A model generated the notes under the pieces. The model was not told the origin of the DNA and made no database searches. It saw only the letters and a program-made list of their open reading frames with translations. Both the position numbers and the translations under genes were made by a program. Below are positions 35,937-43,612 of a stretch of DNA of 64,000 nucleotides, one piece after another (position 1 is the stretch's first letter; each line of letters starts with the position of its first letter). The DNA lies in contig CAYTMU010000002.1 in NCBI GenBank assembly GCA_964438975.1, positions 124,001 through 188,000 of the forward strand, given 5' to 3'. This DNA is from Chryseosolibacter sp964438975. Its GTDB lineage: Bacteria > Bacteroidota > Bacteroidia > Cytophagales > Cyclobacteriaceae.

Positions 35937-36662
35937 ATGAAAATTATTGAAACCCGCGAAATATCAAAGGCGTACCACATGGGTAACCAGACTGTTAATG
36001 CTCTTCAGTCGATCTCAATTTCCATTGACCGGGGAGAGTACGTAGCATTCATGGGACCTTCCGGTTCCGGGAAGTCCACTCTCATGAATATCATCGGTTG
36101 TCTCGATACCCCGACCTCTGGTACGTATATGCTCAATAATAAGCTTGTGAGCGACATGACGGAGAACGAGCTCGCGGAGACTCGGAACAAAGAGATCGGC
36201 TTTGTGTTTCAGACATTCAACCTGCTGCCACGAGCCTCTGCACTGGAGAATGTCGCGCTTCCGCTGATTTATGCGGGATACAATAAGAGTGAGCGAAACG
36301 AGATGGCCTTGCACGCGCTTGATAGTGTGGGTCTTGCCGACCGCTCGCATCACCGGCCTAATGAATTGTCTGGTGGACAACGGCAGCGGGTGGCAATTGC
36401 TCGCGCGCTTGTCAACAACCCATCTATCATCCTCGCTGACGAACCGACGGGTAACCTCGATACCAAGACATCCTACGACATCATGAACTTGTTCCAGGAG
36501 CTTCACGACAGGGGTAACACCATCATCATGGTTACGCACGAGGACGATATCGCGCATTATTCTCACCGGATCATCCGACTCCGAGATGGTTTGATCGAGT
36601 GGGATCGCAGAAACGAACATGTGACGCGCGCCAGCGAACAGGTAGCGCCGACTTCTCACTAA
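35937..36662 (+). CDS. ABC transporter ATP-binding protein (MacB/LolD type)
   Basis: 241 residues. Walker A GPSGSGKST, Q-loop in VFQTFNLLPR, signature LSGGQRQRVAIARAL, Walker B IILADEPTGNLD and the switch His in VTHE are complete. The TGNLDT sequence after Walker B and the LPR segment place it in the MacB/LolD/FtsE group, which works with MacB-like or LolCE permeases on lipoproteins, peptides or membrane stress. No permease gene is adjacent, so its partner must be encoded elsewhere. Confidence 0.9.
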   Translation: MKIIETREISKAYHMGNQTVNALQSISISIDRGEYVAFMGPSGSGKSTLMNIIGCLDTPTSGTYMLNNKLVSDMTENELAETRNKEIGFVFQTFNLLPRASALENVALPLIYAGYNKSERNEMALHALDSVGLADRSHHRPNELSGGQRQRVAIARALVNNPSIILADEPTGNLDTKTSYDIMNLFQELHDRGNTIIMVTHEDDIAHYSHRIIRLRDGLIEWDRRNEHVTRASEQVAPTSH

Positions 36663-36707
36663 CAACCAATTGCCTGCGCATCTTTCGGGATGTCTCGTGC
36701 TGTTCCG

Positions 36708-36715
36708 TATCTTTA
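36708..36715 (+). promoter_or_regulatory. Candidate promoter for the adenosyltransferase gene
   Basis: TATCTTTA, one base off consensus, lies only five bases before the ATG at 36720. If active it would give a leaderless or nearly leaderless mRNA. Confidence 0.35.
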
Positions 36716-36719
36716 ACTT

Positions 36720-37268
36720 ATGAAGATCTATACGAAGACCGGGGATGAGGGAATGACTTCCCTTTTCGGTGGAAAACGTGTGTCTAAGGCCGACCTTCGG
36801 ATTGAAGCATATGGCACAACGGACGAACTAAATTCATGGATCGGTGTCATTCGTGACCAGTCGGTCAACGCTTCGCGAAAGGATGCATTACTGGTCATTC
36901 AGGATAGACTTTTTACCATTGGGTCGACCCTTGCGGTTGAACCGGGGAACACTAAAGTGAAGGTTCCGGCATTGGACGAGGAGGATGTTACATTCCTTGA
37001 GAAGGAAATAGACAAGATGGAAGCTGTCTTACCACCGCTTCGTTCCTTCATCCTGCCAGGGGGGCATCAGTCAGTATCCTTTGCTCATGTGTCACGGACC
37101 GTATCCCGACGGGCGGAGCGACTCGTCGTCGCACTCCAGGCGACTGACGGAGTGGCTCCACTCATTGTTCAATACCTGAATCGGTTGTCTGACTACCTGT
37201 TTGTGCTGGCGCGAACAATGGCGCACGAGTTGAACACGGACGAATCACCGTGGAAACCAAAAATGTAG
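36720..37268 (+). CDS. Cob(I)yrinic acid a,c-diamide adenosyltransferase, PduO type
   Basis: 182 residues. The start YTKTGDEGMTSLFGGKRVSKADLRIEAYGTTDELNSWIG is diagnostic of the PduO-type ATP:cob(I)alamin adenosyltransferase, and SRRAERLVVAL carries the conserved arginines of the ATP site. It converts corrinoid to adenosylcobalamin, used by enzymes such as methylmalonyl-CoA mutase. No other cobalamin gene is nearby, so it probably serves salvage. Its stop directly abuts the next ATG. Confidence 0.92.
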   Translation: MKIYTKTGDEGMTSLFGGKRVSKADLRIEAYGTTDELNSWIGVIRDQSVNASRKDALLVIQDRLFTIGSTLAVEPGNTKVKVPALDEEDVTFLEKEIDKMEAVLPPLRSFILPGGHQSVSFAHVSRTVSRRAERLVVALQATDGVAPLIVQYLNRLSDYLFVLARTMAHELNTDESPWKPKM

Positions 37269-37847
37269 ATGCCAATTCCGGCTTTTTGCATTTGGTTATC
37301 CCGATCAGGATCTATTAACTCATACACCTGCTTGAAACCATTATTTCTTTTTCTGCTTCTCCTATTCTCAGGATCTGCATTCAGCCAAAGGCAACTGGTC
37401 GTGCTCAAGAGAGAGAAGGTGCTGTTGCGACTATATCCGGGGGACGAGATCGTCTTTCGAGTCAAGGGGGAGAAGCGGGCCAGGGTCTCCTATGTAAACA
37501 ACCTCTCCGATACTTCTGTCGTGACACACCGCGACACGATCCCGTTTCATCGGTTCGAGCGACTTTATTTTCGTCAGCACCGGCTTTACAATACAGTAGG
37601 TACCGCGTTGGTTATCTTCGGGGTCGGCCTGTTTGCTATTGACCAGCTTAATGTCGTCGTTGTCAACGGCCAAACGCCTGAGCTTGACGATAACGTTACC
37701 TGGCTGAGTGCTTCGTCGGTGGCTGCAGGTCTTCCAATGATGTTGCTGAGGAAAAAGTCACAGAAGATCCGGTACCCGACGCGACTGCGTATGGTCGACC
37801 AGGGTTCAGGGTTTTATCGCCCGGATTTGCGTCAGAGGATCGAGTGA
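37269..37847 (+). CDS. Secreted or membrane protein of unknown function
   Basis: 192 residues from the ATG at 37269. A TTG at 37332 would start the chain at a compact signal peptide (LKPLFLFLLLLFSGSAFSQ) and is probably the true start, giving 171 residues. The mature part has a beta-rich segment (LLRLYPGDEIVFRVKGEKRARVSY), a middle hydrophobic helix (TALVIFGVGLFAIDQL) and a second hydrophobic stretch near the C terminus. I recognise no family with confidence. It lies directly downstream of the adenosyltransferase, without obvious functional link. Confidence 0.6.
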   Translation: MPIPAFCIWLSRSGSINSYTCLKPLFLFLLLLFSGSAFSQRQLVVLKREKVLLRLYPGDEIVFRVKGEKRARVSYVNNLSDTSVVTHRDTIPFHRFERLYFRQHRLYNTVGTALVIFGVGLFAIDQLNVVVVNGQTPELDDNVTWLSASSVAAGLPMMLLRKKSQKIRYPTRLRMVDQGSGFYRPDLRQRIE

Positions 37848-37916
37848 GCCAGGGATTAACGATCGAACTTCATCGCTAAACTTGCTACAGGGCACCCATT
37901 TTTTCTTCATATTCAT

Positions 37917-37924
37917 CTATCTTG
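37917..37924 (+). promoter_or_regulatory. Tentative promoter for prfB
   Basis: The sequence CTATCTTG around 37917-37924 partly matches TAnnTTTG about 20 bases ahead of the prfB ATG. The 96-base gap holds nothing else recognisable. Confidence 0.25.
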
Positions 37925-37943
37925 CAAGCTAAATATTTGAACT

Positions 37944-39042
37944 ATGACAGTAGACAAGTTGAAAGACTTGAAGGCCCGTGTGAGCGCCTTGAGGAGGTAT
38001 CTTTGACTACGATCGCAAGGCGGTTGAAGTAAGAGATGAGGAATTGATCACCCAGCAGGCCGATTTCTGGAATAACCCCCGGCAGGCGGAGATCATCCTC
38101 AAGAATATCCGTTCGAAGAAGATATGGACGGATGCTTTCGAACAGGTGAGCAAGGTTGTCGACGACCTCGAGGTGCTGAATGAGTTTCACGAGGCTGGCG
38201 AAGTCGGCGAAGAGGAGGTTCATCGCGAGTATGAATTGGCCGCGAAAGCTGTCGAGGAACTCGAATTCAAGAAGATGCTCAGCGGGGAGGAGGATCAACT
38301 CAGTGCTATGCTTGAGATCAACCCCGGGGCGGGCGGAACGGAAAGCCAGGACTGGGCGGATATGTTGAACCGCATGTATATCATGTGGGGGGAACAGAAC
38401 GGCTACCAGGTGACGCAGGTCGACTACCAGGCGGGTGAGGTCGCAGGTATCAAGTCCGCCACGCTCGAGATCGATGGCCCTTTTGCATACGGAAAGTTGA
38501 AATCTGAGATTGGAGTCCACCGGCTTGTCAGGATATCCCCTTTCGATTCCAACGGTAGAAGGCACACCTCATTCGCATCTGTTTTTGTTTATCCGGTGAT
38601 TGACGATACAATCAATATCGAGGTCAATCCCGCTGACATCGAGATTCAGACGTCTCGGTCCGGCGGTGCGGGCGGGCAGAACGTAAACAAAGTTGAAACG
38701 AAGGTTCAACTCACACATAAACCTACAGGTATTGTGATTGTATGCCAGGTGGAGCGCTCGCAACACGCGAACAGGGAGAAGGCTATGCAAATGCTCAAGT
38801 CCCGCCTATACCAGCTGGAAATGGAGAAGCGGAACGCCGCGCGAGATAAGGTGGAAGCGGGTAAAATGAGAATTGACTTTGGATCGCAGATAAGGAATTA
38901 TGTCCTGCACCCATACAAAATGGTGAAGGATGCGCGCACCGGCGTTGAACGCACAGACGCGAACAATGTTCTTGACGGCGATCTCGACGATTTCATCAAA
39001 GCGTTTCTCCTTGGTGCGCAAGAGGCGCAGACACAGTCCTGA
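37944..39042 (+). CDS. prfB: Peptide chain release factor 2, made by programmed +1 frameshift
   Basis: The gene starts at ATG 37944 (MTVDKLKDLKARVSALRRYL) and meets an in-frame TGA at 38004-38006. Slipping by +1 at CTT TGA C gives DYDRKAVEVRDEE and runs open to TGA 39040-39042, for a 365-residue product: join(37944..38003, 38005..39042). RF2 marks are the SPF tripeptide (residues 198-200, reads UGA) and GGQ (243-245, triggers peptidyl-tRNA hydrolysis). RF2 ends translation at UGA and UAA; the in-frame UGA lets RF2 control its own synthesis. This is not a broken gene, since the signal matches the classic RF2 site. Confidence 0.97.
37992..38007 (+). promoter_or_regulatory. RF2 programmed +1 frameshift signal
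   Basis: AGGAGG (37992-37997), three bases TAT, the slippery codon CTT (38001-38003), stop TGA (38004-38006) and C (38007). The spacing is the same as in the well-studied Escherichia coli site (AGGGGG TAT CTT TGA C). The SD-like hexamer stimulates slippage by pairing with the anti-SD of the elongating ribosome, and C after TGA weakens termination. Confidence 0.95.
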
Positions 39043-39053
39043 GGACAGAGTCC

Positions 39054-39659
39054 GTGGATCAGTACTCTTTCAGAACAATTGCCGATCCTTCCGAGGGAAG
39101 TTACCGCGAGAAAGGTAGTCGATTCCTCGCGTTCGCGTTTCCCGTATCCTCGGAGCCCGAGATCAGTGACCACCTGGCCGCGGTGCGGAAGAAGTATTTT
39201 GATGCGCGTCACCATTGCTATGCTTGGATCCTTGGACCACAGGGAGACTTGTCCCGTGCATTTGATGGGGGTGAGCCCAATCATTCTGCCGGAGATCCAA
39301 TCCTCGGCCAGATCCGCTCGCGAAATCTCGCCGATGTTCTGGTCATTGTCGTTCGCTACTTTGGCGGTGTAAAACTGGGTGTTGGTGGTCTTATTGCCGC
39401 CTACAGAAGTGCTGCTGCGGATGCGCTTGATAAGGCGCGAATCATCGAAAAGGATATCGTTGAAACGATCCTGCTTGTGTACGATTACGAAGCCACGCCG
39501 GAAGTTATGCGGCTGGTTAAGGATTTTGACCTTCGCATACTGGAGCAAACATTCGACGCTGAGTGCTCACTTACAGCAGACGTCGGGCTGCGTAATAAGA
39601 ATGGTCTTGTCGAGCGTTTGAAGCTGTTGCGCGCACTCGGTGCTAAGGTCCGCTGGTAG
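39054..39659 (+). CDS. YigZ/IMPACT family protein
   Basis: 201 residues, GTG start. The N-terminal UPF0029/Impact domain has the GSRFLAFAFPV, KYFDARHHCYAW and DGGEPNHSAGDPIL motifs and VRYFGGVKLGVGGLI; a small C-terminal domain (DUF1949-like, ferredoxin fold) follows from about 135. The cellular role is unclear; the eukaryotic homologue regulates translation through GCN1, and bacterial members may bind nucleic acid. It begins 11 bases after prfB and is likely co-transcribed. Confidence 0.9.
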   Translation: MDQYSFRTIADPSEGSYREKGSRFLAFAFPVSSEPEISDHLAAVRKKYFDARHHCYAWILGPQGDLSRAFDGGEPNHSAGDPILGQIRSRNLADVLVIVVRYFGGVKLGVGGLIAAYRSAAADALDKARIIEKDIVETILLVYDYEATPEVMRLVKDFDLRILEQTFDAECSLTADVGLRNKNGLVERLKLLRALGAKVRW

Positions 39660-39793
39660 CGCGTGGACTGCGCAGTGATCGGTAATTTGTGATCAGTCAA
39701 AACAAGTTCCACCTTCGCTAGTGCTACGGCGGGCAAGGCTCAAAACGGATAAGCCGTTCGCTGCAACGATGATCAAATGACCGTCGACCAGAC

Positions 39794-40534
39794 TCAGAGA
39801 CCCAAAACTCCCTTCAGCTTCGTGTAACCAGATTTGCTTAGCGGAATTCTTACGCCGCTCTTAAGCAATGCAAGATGCGAGTCTTTTTCCATCGGCTCGA
39901 TCCGGGTGATTTGCGATACCTGGAGAATGTACGACCGATGGACACGGACAAATTCGGTTGCGTCTAGTACCCCTTCGTAGTAGCTCATTGTTTTCTTTTT
40001 GAGGAACATTTCCTTTGCCGTGAATATTTTGACGTAGTCGTCGTAGGCCTCGATGTAATGGATGTCACTTACCGGTATGATGCGGATGGTGCCCGCTTCT
40101 TTCACGACGATGCGTGTGCGTTCTTCGGGCTGTCGCAACTGATCCTGGAAGTGGACAGGCTGTCTTTCCTGCCCACCCTGCTGTCGTTGCGACAGCCATT
40201 TTTGCACTGCTTTGTCGAAACGATCTTTTCCGAAGGGTTTGAGCAGATAGTCGATAGCATGCGATTCAAACGCTTTGATCGCATACTCGTCGAAGGCAGT
40301 TGTGAAGATGATAGCCGGAGCGTCGTCCAGGATCTCCAGCATTTCGAATCCATTGATCTTTGGCATTTGGATATCGAGAAAGATCAGCTCCGGCTTGTGC
40401 TGGCTGATCGCTTTGACTCCCTCGAACCCGTCGTCGCATTCGGCCACGATCGTGAAGTCCGTGTAAGAAGTGAGGTATTCCCTGACAATTGTCCTGGCGA
40501 GGGGCTCGTCGTCGATAATAACCGTCTTAATCAT
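39794..40534 (-). CDS. LytTR-family response regulator
   Basis: 246 residues. The receiver domain has the acidic pair at residues 8-9, phosphorylation site Asp54 (IFLDIQMP), Thr in TTAFDEYA and Lys in LLKPFGK. After a Gln-rich linker, the C-terminal LytTR domain (about 145-246, ending SKSGYTKLKGVLGL) binds DNA. It is the partner of the upstream LytS-like kinase, whose stop it overlaps by eight bases. Such pairs in Bacteroidota often control envelope or surface polysaccharide genes. Confidence 0.93.
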   Translation of the reverse strand: MIKTVIIDDEPLARTIVREYLTSYTDFTIVAECDDGFEGVKAISQHKPELIFLDIQMPKINGFEMLEILDDAPAIIFTTAFDEYAIKAFESHAIDYLLKPFGKDRFDKAVQKWLSQRQQGGQERQPVHFQDQLRQPEERTRIVVKEAGTIRIIPVSDIHYIEAYDDYVKIFTAKEMFLKKKTMSYYEGVLDATEFVRVHRSYILQVSQITRIEPMEKDSHLALLKSGVRIPLSKSGYTKLKGVLGL

Positions 40535-41567
40535 TTCGCTGCGGAATTTTTATCGTGGTAATGAAATCATTTCCCGTTTGTGACGTCTGAAGCAGGTCAG
40601 TTCGCGCGTACAAGAGGTATAACCTTCGCGTTATTGAGTTCAATCCGAACCCTGTTCCTCGCCGTGGGGGGGTGACCGATGGGTCGAACGGATTCTGTAT
40701 CACTATTTTGAGATGATTGTTTTCTTTCGTCGATGTAATGGAGATCGTAGTCTGACCCAGTGTGTCGTACAACCCGAACTTGATCGCATTCTCAACTACA
40801 GGTTGGAGAAGCAACGAAGGTAGTTTCAATCCAACGGATTTCTCGTCGCATTGAATTTCCGTCTTTAGCCGATGACCGAATCGAACTTTTTCGATTTCCA
40901 GATAGAGGGCGAGGTGTTCCAATTCCTCCGAAAGCACCACCAGTTGCTGATCGTCCTTTCGGATGGTTGCGCGAAAAAAGTCCGACAGTTGTTGGATCAT
41001 CCGACGTGCCTCTTCCGGCCTGTTCCCCGCGAGGGCGCTGATCGAGTTCAGGCTGTTAAACAGGAAGTGTGGCTGCAACTGCTGGCGGAGGCGTGATAGC
41101 TCCGCTTCGCGTGAAAGCTGTTCGGCGGCAGTCCTCCTACGTTCCATTTCCTGGTGTTCCATCATCGTCAGCCACAGGCCAGATAAGGCGCTGACAAGAG
41201 CGATCATCAGCCAGCTGTACAGTCCTCGGATGATGAGCGATTTCTCCAGGAAAGCGAGATACTCCGGTGTCTCACTGACGAACAAGAGGGTCAGGTGGTC
41301 CATTGCGGCAACGCTGAGAAACGCCAACCCCACGCTGATCGCAACCCTGATCAGGGGCCGGGGATGGTAGTACTTCGTCACCAGGATCATGTCGTATCCT
41401 GCGACGGCGATGATCACATTTGTTACGACCGCGTCAGTGAGACTTGTCGCCCACCCGAATGCGAACGTAAGTTCCAGTGCGATGGTTTGTAGCACGACCC
41501 AGCAGATGCACCACAGCAGGAAGAAGATGCTGAGCTTGCCATACGAGAAACCGGTTGTCGCGGTCAA
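40527..41567 (-). CDS. LytS-type membrane sensor histidine kinase
   Basis: 346 residues from a TTG start. Four hydrophobic helices in the first 135 residues form the membrane sensor, followed by a short coiled coil. The His_kinase domain has its phosphoacceptor at His167 in QLQPHFLFNSLN, and a HATPase domain follows with VVENAIKFGL and GFGLNSI. No extra sensory domain is seen, so the ligand is unknown. It is 10 bases downstream of the DUF4288-like gene and overlaps the regulator gene by eight bases. Confidence 0.92.
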   Translation of the reverse strand: MTATTGFSYGKLSIFFLLWCICWVVLQTIALELTFAFGWATSLTDAVVTNVIIAVAGYDMILVTKYYHPRPLIRVAISVGLAFLSVAAMDHLTLLFVSETPEYLAFLEKSLIIRGLYSWLMIALVSALSGLWLTMMEHQEMERRRTAAEQLSREAELSRLRQQLQPHFLFNSLNSISALAGNRPEEARRMIQQLSDFFRATIRKDDQQLVVLSEELEHLALYLEIEKVRFGHRLKTEIQCDEKSVGLKLPSLLLQPVVENAIKFGLYDTLGQTTISITSTKENNHLKIVIQNPFDPSVTPPRRGTGFGLNSITRRLYLLYARTDLLQTSQTGNDFITTIKIPQRND

Positions 41568-41577
41568 GTTCTGTAGT

Positions 41578-41919
41578 TTATTCGTTGGAGTGGGCTCTCA
41601 GAAAGATCGCCTTCTGATGGACACACCGAATATAGGATTTCGCTTCGTCGGTTTCGTGAATGTGAGAATATATCTCTATCCCATCTTCGATCCTGGTAAG
41701 GGGTATTACTTCGGAGACATTGATGAACTCCCAGCGGACAAGGTTGTTTCGCTCGTTGGGAAATGAATCCTCTTCACCGATACCGATCGTTCTCCCCTTG
41801 AGAAATGCCTCCCCGTCTGAGTTCGCAGAAATCAATCTGAGCTGCTCGTCAAATTGTGGCCTGTGCTCCGTGTTTTCAGCGGTGATCTTGAATACCAGCT
41901 TTGCAACGTACCAATTCAT
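41578..41919 (-). CDS. DUF4288-like protein
   Basis: 113 residues from ATG 41919 (MNWYVAKLVFKITAEN); the frame stays open 21 codons upstream but would run into the preceding gene. The motif MNWYVAKLVF and a length of about 110 fit DUF4288, a small cytoplasmic family of unknown role. No signal peptide or metal motif is visible. It sits between the LiaF-like protein and the sensor kinase, with gaps of 37 and 10 bases. Confidence 0.7.
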   Translation of the reverse strand: MNWYVAKLVFKITAENTEHRPQFDEQLRLISANSDGEAFLKGRTIGIGEEDSFPNERNNLVRWEFINVSEVIPLTRIEDGIEIYSHIHETDEAKSYIRCVHQKAIFLRAHSNE

Positions 41920-41956
41920 ATCCGCAAATGTTTTTTTGTGCAACAATAGTTTTAAG

Positions 41957-42718
41957 TCAATAGCTCCGGATGTCGATACCACCGAATACCGATGTTCCTT
42001 TCAGGATGAGGATTTGTTCGGAACCGTCGTCAACCCGTGCTGCCGAGGCTCGTTTGTCATCTATCCCTCCTAATACGGCCACCATTTCTTTCGAATGTAT
42101 TTTCCAGTTCGCCGGTACAATTATTTTTGTTCCCCCGAATATCTGAGTCAGTTCCAACACGGCCGTGCCGGCTAACTCTGCCTGCATGAAGTTCAGCTCG
42201 GTACCACCGAAGACGGTCACAGCTTCGCCGCCGCGAAAGTTCTTGGTTATGATGCTTCTTTTTGCTCCGCCGAAGACGACTACTGAATCGAGCAAGTCGT
42301 CTGACGATTCCAGTTCTGTCTCAAACGGCGACCTGGTGGGTCCTTCCTTTCTCCTCGTGAAAGAGCGCAGGACGAGAAACAATCCAAATCCGATGATCAG
42401 CAAAGGCCACATGAATTTGTGGATATCGTACCATGGATAGAAGTCATCGATGAGAAGAAATCCACCGATCGTAAGTGGGATTAACCATGCAAAGCCCCTG
42501 AAAGAATGGCGAATCCCAAGATAGATCCCCAACGCGATCAGGATAGTTTTGAATGAAAAGATCCAGCCTGGGATTTCGGCGCCGGCTTGCCGCGCGAGGA
42601 GCAAGCCACCAATCAAAATGATGAATAGTCCTCCCCACAGCCTTCCGCTGCCACGATTATCGGAGCAATGGTGTGCTCGGTTGCCAGGGTTTTCAATGTT
42701 TCGGTTTGGGGTTTCCAT
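41957..42718 (-). CDS. LiaF-like membrane protein
   Basis: 253 residues. Four hydrophobic helices in residues 28-118 match the LiaI/LiaF-like N-terminal unit. The C-terminal 110 residues repeat a beta-strand phrase VFGG (DSVVVFGGAKR, AVTVFGGTEL, TQIFGGTKI, AVLGGID, TSVFGGIDI), the hallmark of the cell-wall-active antibiotics response (LiaF-like C) domain, a right-handed beta stack. In Gram-positives LiaF inhibits the LiaS kinase; here the kinase and regulator lie downstream on the same strand, so a sensor role is plausible but unproven. Confidence 0.83.
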   Translation of the reverse strand: METPNRNIENPGNRAHHCSDNRGSGRLWGGLFIILIGGLLLARQAGAEIPGWIFSFKTILIALGIYLGIRHSFRGFAWLIPLTIGGFLLIDDFYPWYDIHKFMWPLLIIGFGLFLVLRSFTRRKEGPTRSPFETELESSDDLLDSVVVFGGAKRSIITKNFRGGEAVTVFGGTELNFMQAELAGTAVLELTQIFGGTKIIVPANWKIHSKEMVAVLGGIDDKRASAARVDDGSEQILILKGTSVFGGIDIRSY

Positions 42719-42737
42719 AGTCGCCTGTATTGTTGAC

Positions 42738-42745
42738 CAAATATA
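42738..42745 (-). promoter_or_regulatory. Bacteroidota-type promoter for the LiaF-like/two-component operon
   Basis: The minus strand reads TATATTTG, a full match to TAnnTTTG, with an expected start of transcription about 14 bases before the ATG at 42718. A -33 element is not clear. Confidence 0.48.
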
Positions 42746-42839
42746 CGATCGATCCGAGCCGCCGGATAACGGACTTAGGCAGGAAGAGGGCGATAGTAGG
42801 TAAGTGGCAGTATCCTGTCGGCGAATGCGTCGGAGCGGT

Positions 42840-43442
42840 TCACATTGCGCCGCCGACTCTGGATTTCAGCCTGTGGAAAAGTTCGAGACACACCCAAGCA
42901 TCTGTGGCGGCGTATTCTATTTGCTTTTGTGTGAATGTCTGGACTTCCCAGTTTGAAGTCTGGGCACTCTTGGAAATGCGGAACCCGAGTAGCAGGGCCG
43001 TTAATTTTTTGACACTTTCTACTTGAAGACCAGCTTCCTTTGCGAGCCGCGCGAGATCGCAATAACCTGCAGGCTCGAACGGGTGCAACTTCTGCAATGC
43101 CTTGAGGTCATCGCGTATGCCGACGCCCGCTTTTATGATCTGTGCGTTGGAGAATAATCCAACCAGTTCTTCTGTAATTCCCGTATGATTGAGGCGGATC
43201 AGAAACACTTTCCGCGGTATTGCAAGCTGGAGCAACGACACCTGATAGATCTGACCTTTCTTGAAACTCGGACGCGTTTCCGTATCGAAGCCGATGATCT
43301 CATGCGACTCCACCTCCTTCACGACCTTCACCAGCTGATCAGGATTACTGATCACGTGTGTCCTGCCGTTGAAGGTTCTCAGAGGGAGGCTATTGACTTC
43401 GTCTGGCGTGATATTGACCCTTACTTCCGAAATCCGCTCCAT
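42840..43442 (-). CDS. 3'-5' exonuclease (DnaQ-like/RNase D type)
   Basis: 200 residues from ATG 43442 (MERISEVRVNIT); an ATG 13 codons upstream is possible but less family-like. DEDDy exonuclease motifs: IIGFDTETRPSF (motif I), GVGIRDDLKAL (motif II) and YAATDAWVCLELF (motif III). It lacks the HRDC domains of RNase D, so it belongs with short Werner/KlaB-like exonucleases. The substrate (DNA or structured RNA) is not known. It diverges from the amino-acid permease across 170 bases. Confidence 0.88.
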   Translation of the reverse strand: MERISEVRVNITPDEVNSLPLRTFNGRTHVISNPDQLVKVVKEVESHEIIGFDTETRPSFKKGQIYQVSLLQLAIPRKVFLIRLNHTGITEELVGLFSNAQIIKAGVGIRDDLKALQKLHPFEPAGYCDLARLAKEAGLQVESVKKLTALLLGFRISKSAQTSNWEVQTFTQKQIEYAATDAWVCLELFHRLKSRVGGAM

Positions 43443-43538
43443 GTTATGATCGACTGCGACATCATGAAAAAATACGTCCACCCTTTACTAAAAAATACGC
43501 CTGTTGCTGGATAAAATGCGCCGTTAAGTTACTCTAAA

Positions 43539-43570
43539 ATTCCCTAACTCGGGAGTAGTTCCTTGGGAAT
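43539..43570. repeat. Nested inverted repeat in the permease upstream region
   Basis: ATTCCC (43539-43544) pairs with GGGAAT (43565-43570), enclosing ACTC (43547-43550) and GAGT (43553-43556). It lies 43 bases before the permease start and could be an operator or 5' leader hairpin; nothing else stands out in this 170-base divergent gap. Confidence 0.3.
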
Positions 43571-43612
43571 GATTGAGTACATTTTTATATTTTGGCTGCT
43601 TAAACACAAGTA

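Noticed and set aside
38044..39042. prfB as a truncated gene starting at a TTG
   Set aside because: The upstream 20-codon frame, the CTT TGA C site and the AGGAGG element match the known RF2 frameshift, so the gene is full length.
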